The notes beneath the pieces were generated by a model. The model saw nothing but the letters and a program-made list of their open reading frames with translations, was not told the origin of the DNA and made no database searches. A DNA stretch of 64,000 nt from Clostridia bacterium (lineage in GTDB: Bacteria > Bacillota > Clostridia > Christensenellales > Aristaeellaceae): assembly GCA_017395065.1 (NCBI GenBank), contig JAFPWH010000015.1, positions 38,281-102,280 on the forward strand, read 5' to 3'. The translations under genes and the position numbers were made by a program. Below, one piece after another: positions 31,781-40,843 of the stretch; position 1 is the first letter of the stretch; the number at the start of each line of letters is the position of its first letter.

Positions 31781-33007
31781 ATGAAAAGGATTTTGTCGTT
31801 TTTGCTTATACTGCTGCTTGCGCTAAGCAGTTTCGCGCTGGGCGAACAGGACGGAATGCTCGTGTGCCTGGGCTGCACCGTAAACGGCGAGCCCACCGTG
31901 ACATTTTCCGGCAAGGGCAAATTTACCGCGATCGCGGACCTCGGCGAGGGCGAAATCGTGGACGCCTGGAAGCTCAACGGCACCGTGGTCGAGGGTGAGA
32001 AGAATATCTATCTCGTCTTCGAAGCCGAGGGCGTGACGGTGGTCGAGGCGGTCAAGGTAAGCGCGGCCGATCAGCCCGAATCTTCCGGCCCGAACGTGGA
32101 CGGCGGAGAGCAGACGCCGGGCGGCGAAAGCGGATTGCCCGAAGAGGAGCGCCGCTGCGTGCTCAGGAGCATTGGCGCCACGATACAGTATCTCGACGCG
32201 GACAAAAAGGGCAAGGGCACGACCTACACCGAAATCGACTTCACCGACGACTACAGGCATCCGATCAGCGGCAAAAAGATAGACGGCGGCACGATCACCG
32301 CAAAGATCACTGCGGACAGGCCGTCCTCCGGCGCGATCGATTACTGGGTCATCGACGGCATCAAGTATTATTTCGACGTCACCGTCAAATTCATCACCGT
32401 ATACGACCTCAAGGAGAGCATGACCGTCGAGGTCGTCTATAAAAACAAGGAGAGCAAGACGCTTTTGACGAGCGAACAGATCGTCAGCGCCCGCACGGGC
32501 GAAACGCTCACGGTGACCAGCATAAACGCTCGCATGAACCACCTGCACCAAAAGACCAACAAGACCGGGCAGGAATCCTTCACCGAATTCGACTTTACCG
32601 ACGATTACGCCAATGCTGTCACGGGCGAGACGATGCGCGGCGTGGCGCACGTGAAGGTGTCCACGAAGTACTCGAACATCAACTACTGGCTGTTCAACGG
32701 CGTGGAGATCCACTTCAGCACCGAGCCCGACCGCTTCTATGCCCACGGCATATACAAAAGCATGGTCTACGAGGTGCGCGGCAGCGACAACGTGAACGTG
32801 AGCTGCGACGCCAACTGCACCTTCTCCGGCGGCGGCTACACCAACGCCCGCAGCGGCTCGGTGCCCAGGGGCACGACCATCACCGTGCGCGCGAGGGAGA
32901 TCACCATGTACGTCAACGGCCAGCCCGTCTACGGCGACGGCTACGTGACCAAATACTATACCGTAAACCAGGACTCCTACATCACCGTAAGCTGGGCAAA
33001 CAACTGA
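31781..33007 (+). CDS. Secreted protein with internal duplication, unknown function
   Basis: 408 residues with a signal peptide (cleaved near FALGEQ). After an N-terminal beta-rich part and a Gly/Glu/Pro linker there are two related domains of ~100 residues. Each begins with a similar line (TTYTEIDFTDDY and ESFTEFDFTDDY) and continues with G-x-T/M-x-G and YW-x-DG / YWLFNG segments. A final Cys pair (VSCDANCTF) lies in a beta-sandwich-like end. I recognise no family; it looks like an Ig- or Big-type surface protein. GGGAGG precedes the ATG. Confidence 0.7.
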   Translation: MKRILSFLLILLLALSSFALGEQDGMLVCLGCTVNGEPTVTFSGKGKFTAIADLGEGEIVDAWKLNGTVVEGEKNIYLVFEAEGVTVVEAVKVSAADQPESSGPNVDGGEQTPGGESGLPEEERRCVLRSIGATIQYLDADKKGKGTTYTEIDFTDDYRHPISGKKIDGGTITAKITADRPSSGAIDYWVIDGIKYYFDVTVKFITVYDLKESMTVEVVYKNKESKTLLTSEQIVSARTGETLTVTSINARMNHLHQKTNKTGQESFTEFDFTDDYANAVTGETMRGVAHVKVSTKYSNINYWLFNGVEIHFSTEPDRFYAHGIYKSMVYEVRGSDNVNVSCDANCTFSGGGYTNARSGSVPRGTTITVRAREITMYVNGQPVYGDGYVTKYYTVNQDSYITVSWANN

Positions 33008-33110
33008 TTTTTCCGGATATGAAAGGGGCTGCCGCACGAGCGCGGGAGTCCCTTTCAAGGTGAATGCGGGCTTAAGAGCAACGAGTGCAAAAAATCATGC
33101 GGAGGTATAT

Positions 33111-34643
33111 ATGAAAAAACGCTTACGAACATTGATCGTCTTTTTGCTGATAACGCTGACCGGGGCAAACGCCGTCCTTGCCGAAACGGACAATCCGCTG
33201 CTGGGCATATGGAAGGCGACCCGTCTGATCATGGACGGAGAGGACATGGATCTTACCGGCATCTATGGAGATTTCATATCGTCGACAGCCGTGTTCGACG
33301 AAACGAACTCTTTCACCATAAAGACGGAACTGTTCGACGACGTAACGAGAACAGGGGGCCGATTTATACTGTCGGATGCCGAAAAGGTTACCTTTTACGC
33401 AGACGGCAGCCTTTCGGCAGGCACGTACAGATTTGAGGAAGATGTCCTCGTTTTGGAGGAGAGCGTTACCGGCAAAACCGTCATACGCTATCTGATACAT
33501 GAAACGGACCCGGAGCAATACCTCGAAAATGAGCTTGCGCAAACGGCATGGACTGACGAAAGCTATACGCTCGTCTTTACCGAAAACGGCGTCATGTATA
33601 TCACAGGCGGCAATTTCGACGTAGAGACATATTTGTGGGAAATCGACGATGAGCAGCTCAGGATAAACGCTATAAACGGAGATGAGCAGCATAGCTACAT
33701 CGTTGATATTGCGATTCGGAGCGATTCGCTTGAAATGTCATTCAAAGAGACAAACCGGGCGAAGTCGTTCACGAAAACCGAATATGCTTTGCCGGAGGAA
33801 ATACGCTACCGAACGACAGATTCGCGTTATGCGGACAGAGAGTATTATGTCGATCCCGAATTTGCGGACAGTCTGGAACCGCGTGAGGATAGCATAGCAA
33901 CGTTTGAATTTGAACCCACGCCTACACCCACGCTGACGCCGACACCGGATGTGGGAGTTTTGCCTACAATGACACCGACACCGGATGTGTGGGTTTATCC
34001 AACGCAATCAGTTATTACTGTATCTTACTACGTCACGGCCGACAGCACCTGGTATCACACCGATCCCAACTGCCAGAAGATGACGGGCGCGACCGAAGTG
34101 ACGGAGGCCGCCGCGCTGGCCGCGGGCAAGACCGCCTGCCCCGTGTGCATCGGCTATTACGGAACGCTCAAAGGCACCTGGTATCACAGCGTGAGCAACT
34201 GCCAGGGCATGCAAAACGCGATCACCAAGACCAAGGCCGAGTGGGAAGCGCTGGGAAAGACTGCCTGCCCCGCTTGCCTCAGCGGCAGCAGCGCGCCCAA
34301 GACGGGCGGCCAGTCGACCGAAACGCAGGTATTCGGTACCCCCGACGGCACCTATTTCCACGTCAAAAGCGACTGTTCCGGCATGATAAACGCGGCGCAA
34401 ATGGGTATTTCCAGGGCAGTCAACGCAGGCAAAAAAGCCTGTCCGCGCTGCGTGAACCCGTCGCAGGTGTACGTGTTCGCGACCCAATTCGGCAAGTATT
34501 ACCACACCAGATCCAACTGCTGCGGCATGACCGGCGCCAAATATGTGACCGAAAAGACCGCCATCATCGTGGGCAAGACACCCTGCCCCATTTGCAACGC
34601 CAAGGACCTGTCGGGCTCTTCCGCTTCGACCTCCGGCAAATAG
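33111..34643 (+). CDS. Secreted protein with four Ada-type zinc-knuckle-like repeats
   Basis: 510 residues, signal peptide to about LAETD. The N-terminal part (to ~250) is lipocalin-like (NPLLGIWKATRL, two similar blocks). A Thr/Pro linker (TPTPTLTPTPDVG) follows. The C-terminal ~190 residues are four repeats with the pattern YH-x5-C-x2-M...GK-x2-CP-x-C (STWYHTDPNCQKM, GTWYHSVSNCQGM, GTYFHVKSDCSGM, GKYYHTRSNCCGM). One His and three Cys per repeat could hold zinc, as in the Ada/thermonuclease-tail knuckle. GGAGG precedes the ATG. Of the 103-base gap upstream, only a GAAAGGG/CCCTTTC hairpin (about 33019-33056) stands out. Confidence 0.7.
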   Translation: MKKRLRTLIVFLLITLTGANAVLAETDNPLLGIWKATRLIMDGEDMDLTGIYGDFISSTAVFDETNSFTIKTELFDDVTRTGGRFILSDAEKVTFYADGSLSAGTYRFEEDVLVLEESVTGKTVIRYLIHETDPEQYLENELAQTAWTDESYTLVFTENGVMYITGGNFDVETYLWEIDDEQLRINAINGDEQHSYIVDIAIRSDSLEMSFKETNRAKSFTKTEYALPEEIRYRTTDSRYADREYYVDPEFADSLEPREDSIATFEFEPTPTPTLTPTPDVGVLPTMTPTPDVWVYPTQSVITVSYYVTADSTWYHTDPNCQKMTGATEVTEAAALAAGKTACPVCIGYYGTLKGTWYHSVSNCQGMQNAITKTKAEWEALGKTACPACLSGSSAPKTGGQSTETQVFGTPDGTYFHVKSDCSGMINAAQMGISRAVNAGKKACPRCVNPSQVYVFATQFGKYYHTRSNCCGMTGAKYVTEKTAIIVGKTPCPICNAKDLSGSSASTSGK

Positions 34644-34681
34644 CGCCGCGGTATCGGAATCAGTACCTGCATAGCTACGCC

Positions 34682-34881
34682 TCCGTAGCGGCGGCGTCTA
34701 CGCCGCCATAAACGTTGCGTATACGAAACTGTGCAGCGTAAAGCGCGGCTTTTCCGCATATCCGCCGCGCCCATGGCGGCAGATTGCCGCCGCTACAGAC
34801 AAAGCGCGGCGTTGCTGCTTCAAACCGGATTTTCTTCGTATACGCAAAAAACAGGGCGGCCTTGAAGGCCGCCGCTGCGGA
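34682..34881. repeat. Three GC hairpin repeats
   Basis: Copies at about 34682-34710 (TCTA loop), 34772-34797 (ATC loop, inverted) and 34855-34881 (TTGAA loop) are separated by GCGTATACGAAAC-like spacers. One array thus shows all three loop types of the family. Nothing else is visible in the ~300-base gap. Confidence 0.85.
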
Positions 34882-34941
34882 CGAAGCGCGATTTTGGTGC
34901 AAAACCCTGCATAACGTTCGATACGCGAATGTCTCCGCCGT

Positions 34942-35622
34942 TTACGCCAGATACTCCCGCTCGAACTTATCCTTGTCGAACGGCGCGCGACGGTTCGGAC
35001 AGTTTTCCTTCGGGCACAGAGAGCAGCTCTCGAAGTGCTTCTCGGACACGTACAAAAGGCCCGAGCCCGACTTTACGGGGCGCATCAAAAAGCTCTTTTC
35101 CAGAAAAATGCCCGTATGGGCGTACACGTCGCCCAGCAGCTCGAACAGGGGCTTTTGCTGGCTGATCGGCCAGTCGATCACGGAGCCCGGCGCGAGGGCG
35201 GAAAGCTTTTCGCTGCCGACCTTTTCGCGCATGCGCAAAATGAAGCTGCCCGCCGCGCTCTTGAAGGCCATTTCGCACAGCTGGTCGGCCCAGTAGCGCA
35301 TGATCTCGTCGTCGATGCCCAGCGCGTACTCGTAGGCCGCGCGGCCCGCGGTGCCCACGTAAGGGTACACCGTCTTTGCGTTTTTCAGGTTCACGCTCAC
35401 GACGCGGCTGTCGAAGCGAATGCCGCCGATCACGACGCCGCTTCCGTCGTTTTGCTCCACGGTCTCCACGCCCGCGTAATACACGGGCTTTATCAGCGCA
35501 AGCGTCTTTTCGTAGATCTCGTCAAAGTCCTCCAGATCGTCCTCCATGACGCGCAGGCGCTTTAAGGCCGCGTCCCTGTCGACCGACCAGGGCAGTTCGT
35601 CCATCAAAAATCTTTCCCCCAT
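34942..35622 (-). CDS. Methionine-synthase-activation-domain-like protein with C-terminal Cys cluster
   Basis: 226 residues from the ATG at 35622 (GGAGG nine bases upstream). The fold matches the reactivation domain of B12-dependent methionine synthase: VGTAGRAAYEYALG, then LAPGSVIDWPISQQKPLFELLG and a KSGSGLLYV segment equivalent to the SAM-binding region. The end, CSLCPKENCPNRRAP, has three Cys that could bind Fe-S or zinc and resembles free-standing clostridial activators. It may reactivate a corrinoid enzyme encoded elsewhere. No metH or corrinoid protein is nearby. Confidence 0.75.
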   Translation of the reverse strand: MGERFLMDELPWSVDRDAALKRLRVMEDDLEDFDEIYEKTLALIKPVYYAGVETVEQNDGSGVVIGGIRFDSRVVSVNLKNAKTVYPYVGTAGRAAYEYALGIDDEIMRYWADQLCEMAFKSAAGSFILRMREKVGSEKLSALAPGSVIDWPISQQKPLFELLGDVYAHTGIFLEKSFLMRPVKSGSGLLYVSEKHFESCSLCPKENCPNRRAPFDKDKFEREYLA

Positions 35623-35721
35623 AAAAATCGGCCTCCGATCCGTCGTTTTGCACAATATAGCACTTTCCCGCAAAAAATACAAGCCGCCGCGCCAAAATAT
35701 ATAAATTAACACAATCAAGTG

Positions 35722-35750
35722 TTGACATACGCGCCCAAAACATATATAAT
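35722..35750 (+). promoter_or_regulatory. Consensus promoter of tRNA-Lys
   Basis: TTGACA (35722-35727), 17-base spacer, TATAAT (35745-35750), 22 bases before the tRNA. Both boxes are perfect consensus. Confidence 0.88.
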
Positions 35751-35772
35751 AACCGTTGTCGCCAAGCGATAA

Positions 35773-35845
35773 GCACCTTTAGCTCAGTTGGTAGAGCACC
35801 TGACTCTTAATCAGGGTGTCCAGGGTTCGAGCCCCTGAAGGTGTA
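35773..35845 (+). tRNA. tRNA-Lys (anticodon CTT)
   Basis: 73 bases. Acceptor GCACCTT/AAGGTGT (first pair G-U), D-arm GCTCAGTTGGTAGAGC, anticodon arm CCTGA-CTCTTAA-TCAGG with CTT as anticodon, and T-arm CAGGG-TTCGAGC-CCCTG. CCA is not encoded. It is alone, with its own promoter and hairpin. Confidence 0.96.
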
Positions 35846-35847
35846 CG

Positions 35848-35880
35848 AACAGCCCGAAATCAGTGAGGTTTCGGGCTGTT
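35848..35880 (+). terminator. Terminator of tRNA-Lys
   Basis: AACAGCCCGAAA (35848-35859) pairs perfectly with TTTCGGGCTGTT (35869-35880); the U-run after it is short (GCTTT). Confidence 0.7.
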
Positions 35881-35929
35881 GCTTTATGTTTGTCTGCTTT
35901 TCGGGCAATACGCTGATTTTGTCCGGGTT

Positions 35930-37312
35930 TTACTTTATCTTATTGTAGATCCCCAGAATCTTCAGCGCGTCGAACAGGTTCGCGGCGGGGTGGAGGGTGA
36001 TCTCTTTGGGGGGCTTTATGCCGCTTAGGCCGTATTTGGGCAGCAGAACGCGCTTGAAGCCCAGGCGCGCGCACTCGTTTAAGCGCCTTTCCAGATGGTT
36101 CACGTGGCGGATCTCGCCGCTCAAGCCCACTTCGCCCAGCAGCACCCAGTCGCTTTCGATGGGGATGTTGCGGGCCGAGGAGGCGATGGCCGCGCACACG
36201 CTCAGGTCCGCCGCGGGCTCGGTCAGGCTGACGCCGCCGGCGACGTTTACGTAGACGTCCTGATTGTACAGCGTGATCGCGGCGCGTTTTTCCAGCACCG
36301 CAAGCAGCAAAAGCAGGCGGCTCAGTTCTATCCCGTGGCTCATGCGGCGGGGATTAGCGATGATCGTGGGCGTTACCAGCGCCTGCACCTCCGTGAGCAG
36401 CGGGCGCGTGCCCTCCATGCTCGCGCAGACCGCGCAGCCGCTTTCGCCCAGCGTACGCTGGCTGAGCAGCAGCTCGGAGGGGTTGTTTACCTCCCGCATG
36501 CCCTCGCCGGTCATTTCGAACATGCCCAGCTCGTTGACCGAGCCGAAGCGGTTTTTGGCGGCCCGAAGCAGCCGGTACTGGCCGCTGCGCTCGCCCTCGA
36601 AATAGAGCACTGCGTCCACCATGTGTTCCAGCACCCGCGGGCCCGCGATGGCGCCCTCCTTGGTGACGTGGCCCACTAAAAACACGCTGATGCCGCTCTG
36701 CTTGCTCAGGTTCATGATGCGGGCCGCGCATTCCCTGACCTGGCTGACGGAGCCCGGCGCGCTGGCCAATTGCGGCAGGAACATCGTCTGAATGGAGTCG
36801 ATCACCATGACGGAAGGGCTCACCTGCTCGATCCTGTCCTCGATGAGGCTGAGATCGGTCTCGCTGAGCACCCAGAAGCCGCTCTTGTCCGCGCCGAGGC
36901 GCAGCGCGCGCAGCTTGATCTGGCGGGCGCTCTCCTCGCCGCTCACGTACAGTACCCGCGTGCCCTGCGCGGAAAGGTTCGCGCTCAGCTGGGTAAGCAG
37001 CGTGCTTTTCCCGATGCCGGGGTCGCCGCCGACCAGCACCATGCTGCCCTCCACCACGCCGCCGCCCAGCACGCGGTTGAGTTCTTCTATGCCGGTGTCC
37101 AGGCGCGCCTGCGCTTCGTTTGGCACCTCACCGATCGGCAGCGCCTGCGCTCCCGCGCCGGGCGCGCGCTTGGGTGCGGGCTTTTGTACGTCCGGGGAGA
37201 CGATCTCCTCGTTCAGCGTGTTCCAGCTGCCGCAGTCCGGACATTTTCCCAGCCATTTGGCCGCGGTGTAGCCGCACTCCGAGCAGATATAGACGGTTTT
37301 TTGTTTGGCCAT
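35930..37312 (-). CDS. radA: DNA repair protein RadA
   Basis: 460 residues, the family's usual length. An N-terminal zinc finger (CSECGYTAAKWLGKCPDCGSW) is followed by a RecA-like core with Walker A GGDPGIGKST, the RadA-specific KNRFG motif and a C-terminal Lon-protease-like domain (GEVGLSGEIRHV). RadA drives branch migration of recombination intermediates with RecA. The ATG at 37312 was chosen for the start of the finger; the longer frame has no support. It stands alone with its own promoter. Confidence 0.96.
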   Translation of the reverse strand: MAKQKTVYICSECGYTAAKWLGKCPDCGSWNTLNEEIVSPDVQKPAPKRAPGAGAQALPIGEVPNEAQARLDTGIEELNRVLGGGVVEGSMVLVGGDPGIGKSTLLTQLSANLSAQGTRVLYVSGEESARQIKLRALRLGADKSGFWVLSETDLSLIEDRIEQVSPSVMVIDSIQTMFLPQLASAPGSVSQVRECAARIMNLSKQSGISVFLVGHVTKEGAIAGPRVLEHMVDAVLYFEGERSGQYRLLRAAKNRFGSVNELGMFEMTGEGMREVNNPSELLLSQRTLGESGCAVCASMEGTRPLLTEVQALVTPTIIANPRRMSHGIELSRLLLLLAVLEKRAAITLYNQDVYVNVAGGVSLTEPAADLSVCAAIASSARNIPIESDWVLLGEVGLSGEIRHVNHLERRLNECARLGFKRVLLPKYGLSGIKPPKEITLHPAANLFDALKILGIYNKIK

Positions 37313-37344
37313 TGCCCATCTCCGAGTATTTATCGTTTTTTCCA

Positions 37345-37374
37345 AGTATACCACCGCGGAGGGAAAAACGTCAA
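37345..37374 (-). promoter_or_regulatory. Promoter of radA
   Basis: Leftward: -35 TTGACG (37374-37369), 18-base spacer, -10 TATACT (37350-37345). Confidence 0.65.
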
Positions 37375-37398
37375 GCTTTGCGGCGCAATAAAAAACGG

Positions 37399-37427
37399 TT
37401 GACCTCGCGGCGGATATACGGTATAAT
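37399..37427 (+). promoter_or_regulatory. Promoter of the sugar-kinase operon
   Basis: -35 TTGACC (37399-37404), 17-base spacer, -10 TATAAT (37422-37427), 29 bases before the small first gene. Confidence 0.75.
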
Positions 37428-37456
37428 TTCGTCAATGTAAAGAACAGGGGAAAGAT

Positions 37457-37696
37457 ATGCAGAGCATTCTGATCAAGGACACGACGCGCGAAGAGCGCCA
37501 GAAGATCGTGGACGAGGCCGTGGGCTCGATCGACGGCCTTTGCGACGGCTGCAGCCCGGGCGTCCTTTCGATGTACGACGACTACATCGAGGGCCGCTGC
37601 GAGCTCAGGGAAGTGAACAGGCGCTTTGCCGCCTCTTACGTGAAGGCGGGCGCGGACGAAGAAAAGCGCGGCTGCGGCATGACCGGCGAAGCGTGA
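37457..37696 (+). CDS. Small conserved cysteine-containing protein
   Basis: 79 residues beginning MQSILIKDTTREERQKIVDE, with C-x2-C (LCDGCSP) in the middle and a YDDYIEGRCELREVNRRFAASY end. Short clostridial proteins of this shape, sometimes labelled PurH without reason, are common, and their function is unknown. It is first in the unit with the PfkB kinase and the isomerase. There is no signal peptide. Confidence 0.7.
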   Translation: MQSILIKDTTREERQKIVDEAVGSIDGLCDGCSPGVLSMYDDYIEGRCELREVNRRFAASYVKAGADEEKRGCGMTGEA

Positions 37697-37731
37697 AAGG
37701 ACCTGCGAAAGCGGGCGGGAAAGGAGCGCCT

Positions 37732-38778
37732 ATGGGCGGCAGCGAAAAAAGGAACGGCATCACCATCGCCGGCAACATCGTGACCGACGTGGTCAAGGAC
37801 ATAGACGTCTACCCTTCGGTCGGCATGCTCTCGAGCATTTCCCGAATCACGCGCGGCGTGGGCGGCAGCGTGCCCAACGTCGGCATCGACCTAACGACGA
37901 TCGACCCTTCGTTTCCCGTAAAGGGGCTGGGCTGCGTGGGGGACGACGAGTACGGACGCTACGTACTCGGGGAGCTTACGCGGCACGGCGTCGACACATC
38001 CGGCATACGCGTGCTCAAGGACGCTGCCACCAGCTTCAGCGACGTCATGAGCCTGCCCACGGGCGACAGGACGTTTTTTCACCTGCGCGGCGCGAATGCC
38101 CTGTTCGGCCCCGAACATGTCGACGTTTCGAAGCTGGACTGCCGAATACTGCACGCGGCCTATATACTGCTGCTGGACAGGTTCGACGCGCCGGACGAGG
38201 AGTACGGCACGGTTATGGCGCGCTTTCTTTGCAGCGTCAGGCAAAGGGGCATCGAGACCTCTTTGGACATCGTAAGCGACAGCGCGGGCCGCTACGCAAA
38301 GACCGTCGTGCCGGCGCTGAGCTACTGCGATTACTTCATCGTCAACGAAAACGAATGCTGCGCCGTCTGGCAGACGGAACCCCGCAAATCGGACGGCAGC
38401 ATGGACTTATCGGCGCTTGAAAGCGCGATGCGCCGCACGCTGGAAGCCGGCGTAAAACAGAAGGTCGTCGTGCACGCGAAGGAACTGAGCGCGTGCCTGA
38501 GCCGCAGCGGCGCATTCACCGTCGTGCCCTCGCTGGACGTACCGGACGGCTTCATCAAGGGAAGCGTCGGCGCGGGAGACGCGTTCTGCGCGGGCGCGCT
38601 GTATTCGATCTGTCACGGCGCGGGCGACAGGGAGATGCTTGAATTCGCTTCCGCAGCCGCGGCGGCGAGCCTCAGCAGCGAAAACGCCGTGGACGGCATG
38701 CGCACGCGGGAAGAGATAAACGCGCTCATGCGCGCTTTTCCCAGAAAAAAGCTCGATTTCTCACCGGAGGGAAAATAG
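37732..38778 (+). CDS. PfkB family sugar kinase
   Basis: 348 residues from the ATG at 37732 (AAGGAG five bases upstream). It has the N-terminal GNIVTDVVKDIDVYPSVG strand, a GGSVPNVGIDL substrate segment and the C-terminal signature GSVGAGDAFCAG with the catalytic Asp. It should phosphorylate a sugar or sugar derivative in the cytoplasm. The D-lyxose isomerase that starts directly at its stop points to a ketose such as xylulose or fructose, but specificity cannot be read. Confidence 0.88.
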   Translation: MGGSEKRNGITIAGNIVTDVVKDIDVYPSVGMLSSISRITRGVGGSVPNVGIDLTTIDPSFPVKGLGCVGDDEYGRYVLGELTRHGVDTSGIRVLKDAATSFSDVMSLPTGDRTFFHLRGANALFGPEHVDVSKLDCRILHAAYILLLDRFDAPDEEYGTVMARFLCSVRQRGIETSLDIVSDSAGRYAKTVVPALSYCDYFIVNENECCAVWQTEPRKSDGSMDLSALESAMRRTLEAGVKQKVVVHAKELSACLSRSGAFTVVPSLDVPDGFIKGSVGAGDAFCAGALYSICHGAGDREMLEFASAAAAASLSSENAVDGMRTREEINALMRAFPRKKLDFSPEGK

Positions 38779-39465
38779 ATGAAACGCTCACAGATCAACG
38801 CGGCGCTTAAGGAAATGGAGTCGGTCTGCGCCCGGGAACACTGTTACCTTCCGCCGTTTTGCGCCTTTTCGCCCGAAAAATGGGCTGCGCTCGGCCATGA
38901 ATACGACGAGATTCGAGACTGTATGCTCGGCTGGGACATCACCGATTTCGGGACGGGCGAGTTTGAAAAGACGGGCTTTTCGCTGATCACCCTGCGCAAC
39001 GGCTCGAAGGCCGAGCCCGAAAAATACCCCAAGGTGTACGCCGAAAAGCTTCTGTACCTCAAAGAAGGGCAAAGGTGCCCGAACCACTTTCACTGGTACA
39101 AGACCGAGGACATCATAAACCGCGGCGGCGGAAACGTGCTGATCCGCGTATACAACAGCCTGCCGAACGAGGAGATGGATTTTCTTTCGGACGTGACCGT
39201 GCACGTCGACGGCCGCGTGTTCACCGTGCCCGCGGGCGCGCAGGTGCGCCTGACGCCCGGCGAAAGCCTGTCGGTCACGCGGGGATTGTACCACGATTTC
39301 ACAGTCGAACCCGGCACGGGCGCGGTGCTGCTTGGCGAAGTCAGCCAATGCAACGACGACGTGAACGACAACCGCTTCAATCCCCCCGTGGGCCGCTTTC
39401 CGGCGATCGACGAGGACGAAGCGCCCTACCGGCTCTTGTGCAACGAGTATCCGCCGGCAAGATGA
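38779..39465 (+). CDS. D-lyxose/D-mannose isomerase family protein
   Basis: 228 residues, a cupin. The metal site CPNHFHWYKTED (two His and a Glu) and the downstream LYHDFTVEPGTG with a further His match D-lyxose ketol-isomerase, which interconverts D-lyxose with D-xylulose and D-mannose with D-fructose using Mn. It starts with no gap after the kinase stop, so the two are coupled. Its stop and the end of the convergent polyol dehydrogenase are 3 bases apart, with no terminator between them. Confidence 0.88.
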   Translation: MKRSQINAALKEMESVCAREHCYLPPFCAFSPEKWAALGHEYDEIRDCMLGWDITDFGTGEFEKTGFSLITLRNGSKAEPEKYPKVYAEKLLYLKEGQRCPNHFHWYKTEDIINRGGGNVLIRVYNSLPNEEMDFLSDVTVHVDGRVFTVPAGAQVRLTPGESLSVTRGLYHDFTVEPGTGAVLLGEVSQCNDDVNDNRFNPPVGRFPAIDEDEAPYRLLCNEYPPAR

Positions 39466-39468
39466 ACT

Positions 39469-40617
39469 TCAGGCGCGCATAACGAGGTCGAACAGCTCTT
39501 CTCCTTCCTTCAGACCGCAGAACTTTTCGAGCGCGGCCGTAAGGCCGTACTGTAAGAAATACTCCCTGACAGCCCGGGTGCCCGGGTCGTCGTTTTCGTA
39601 TTCGAAGCCCGCGCGGATCGCTCTGGCGAGGCTGCGCGGAGATGTGCCCGCGCTCTCCGCCAGCCTTGCCGGGCCCGTCAGCCGGTCGCCCGGGGCGAGT
39701 TTTCGGCGGCTGTCCGCGCCGAGGCGCCGAAGGTCGTCCTCTATGTACGGGTTTTCCAGAAGAAAAACGATCTTTTCGCGCCAGAGGGCCATTTCCTCCT
39801 GCGTAAAACCGTAGCGCGCCGTGAGCCCCATGCTGCTTTCGCCAAGCGCCTGCGAAAGCGCGTTTGAGAGTTCTTCGTCCTTTACGGCCTGAAAAGCGGT
39901 GTTCAGGCCTTTTCTCAGCCCCAGATAGCTCAAAAACGCGTGCGCCATGTTGAGCGTGTAGAGCTTTCGCGTCTCCTCGCGCTCGATGTCGTTTACCAGC
40001 AGCAGCCGGGGCGCTTCGGGCGGCGCGCACTTGAGCGCCGGGCGGCTTATGCTCTGCGTCTCCCACCCGTTGTTCCAAGGCGCCAGCGGGTCCTCCTTCA
40101 CGAGCCACCCGGGAGACAGGGGAGAGATGCACATCGCAAAAATGCCGCTTACGCCCACCTTCGCGTCGAAGAAGGAAAGCGCCTCACCCGTCAGCCTTTC
40201 GCGCATGAGCGCGCAGAACTTAAGGTCCGGGCGGTGCGCGTTCACGTTCATGAGCACGTCCATCGGAAGGCCCGACTGCGCCCTGTGCGTTATCAGCGGG
40301 GCGAGCATGTCTGCGACCTCGGTCAGCTTCGGCTCGTGCACGGCGATGTCGAGCAGCAGCGCCTCTTCTTCGAACAGCGCCTTCAGCCGCTTTTCGTCGC
40401 CCGTGTGCACGGCCTCGAAATTCCCCTCGAGCCGCTTTTTGCTTATCCCGTCCCGCGCGGCGCGGGCGATCGTGTAGCCGCCTGCCGCGTTCAGATTTCG
40501 CACCAGTTCGGCGTCTATGTCGACGAACACGAGCCGGAAATCCCGCGCCTGCGAAAAAATGTCCGCCACGAACCCGCGCCCGATCCGTCCCGCGCCCCAA
40601 ATGACGATGCTCCGCAT
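39469..40617 (-). CDS. Mannitol-type polyol (long-chain) dehydrogenase
   Basis: 382 residues. The NAD-binding motif IWGAGRIGRGFVADIF is at the N-terminus. The catalytic helix RKLYTLNMAHAFLSYLG carries the K-x4-N-x2-H signature of the polyol-specific long-chain dehydrogenases (mannitol-1-phosphate dehydrogenase, UxaB, UxuB). GVSGIFAMCISP and NVNAHRPDLK are further family-like stretches. It would oxidise a polyol or reduce a ketose such as fructose, fitting the facing kinase/isomerase unit. GGGGAGGA lies before the ATG. Confidence 0.85.
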   Translation of the reverse strand: MRSIVIWGAGRIGRGFVADIFSQARDFRLVFVDIDAELVRNLNAAGGYTIARAARDGISKKRLEGNFEAVHTGDEKRLKALFEEEALLLDIAVHEPKLTEVADMLAPLITHRAQSGLPMDVLMNVNAHRPDLKFCALMRERLTGEALSFFDAKVGVSGIFAMCISPLSPGWLVKEDPLAPWNNGWETQSISRPALKCAPPEAPRLLLVNDIEREETRKLYTLNMAHAFLSYLGLRKGLNTAFQAVKDEELSNALSQALGESSMGLTARYGFTQEEMALWREKIVFLLENPYIEDDLRRLGADSRRKLAPGDRLTGPARLAESAGTSPRSLARAIRAGFEYENDDPGTRAVREYFLQYGLTAALEKFCGLKEGEELFDLVMRA

Positions 40618-40723
40618 GTGCGTCCTCCCCCGACGACGAAATTTCTTTGCTGAAGGGATTATACATCAAAGTCGGGTGTTTTTCAAGAAGCGCCGAAGGC
40701 CGCAGGCGGCCGATGCGCGCGTA

Positions 40724-40752
40724 TTGACAGGGCTGTTTCACAGAAGTATAAT
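40724..40752 (+). promoter_or_regulatory. Consensus promoter of the YcxB-like gene
   Basis: TTGACA (40724-40729), 17-base spacer, TATAAT (40747-40752). Confidence 0.8.
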
Positions 40753-40843
40753 ACGATCGGCGGGCAGTCCGAAAAGGACGGGCGGCGCCTGCGCAGACGG
40801 AATATGGCTGGATGCCGTATGAATACAGACGGAGGTGTCAAAA

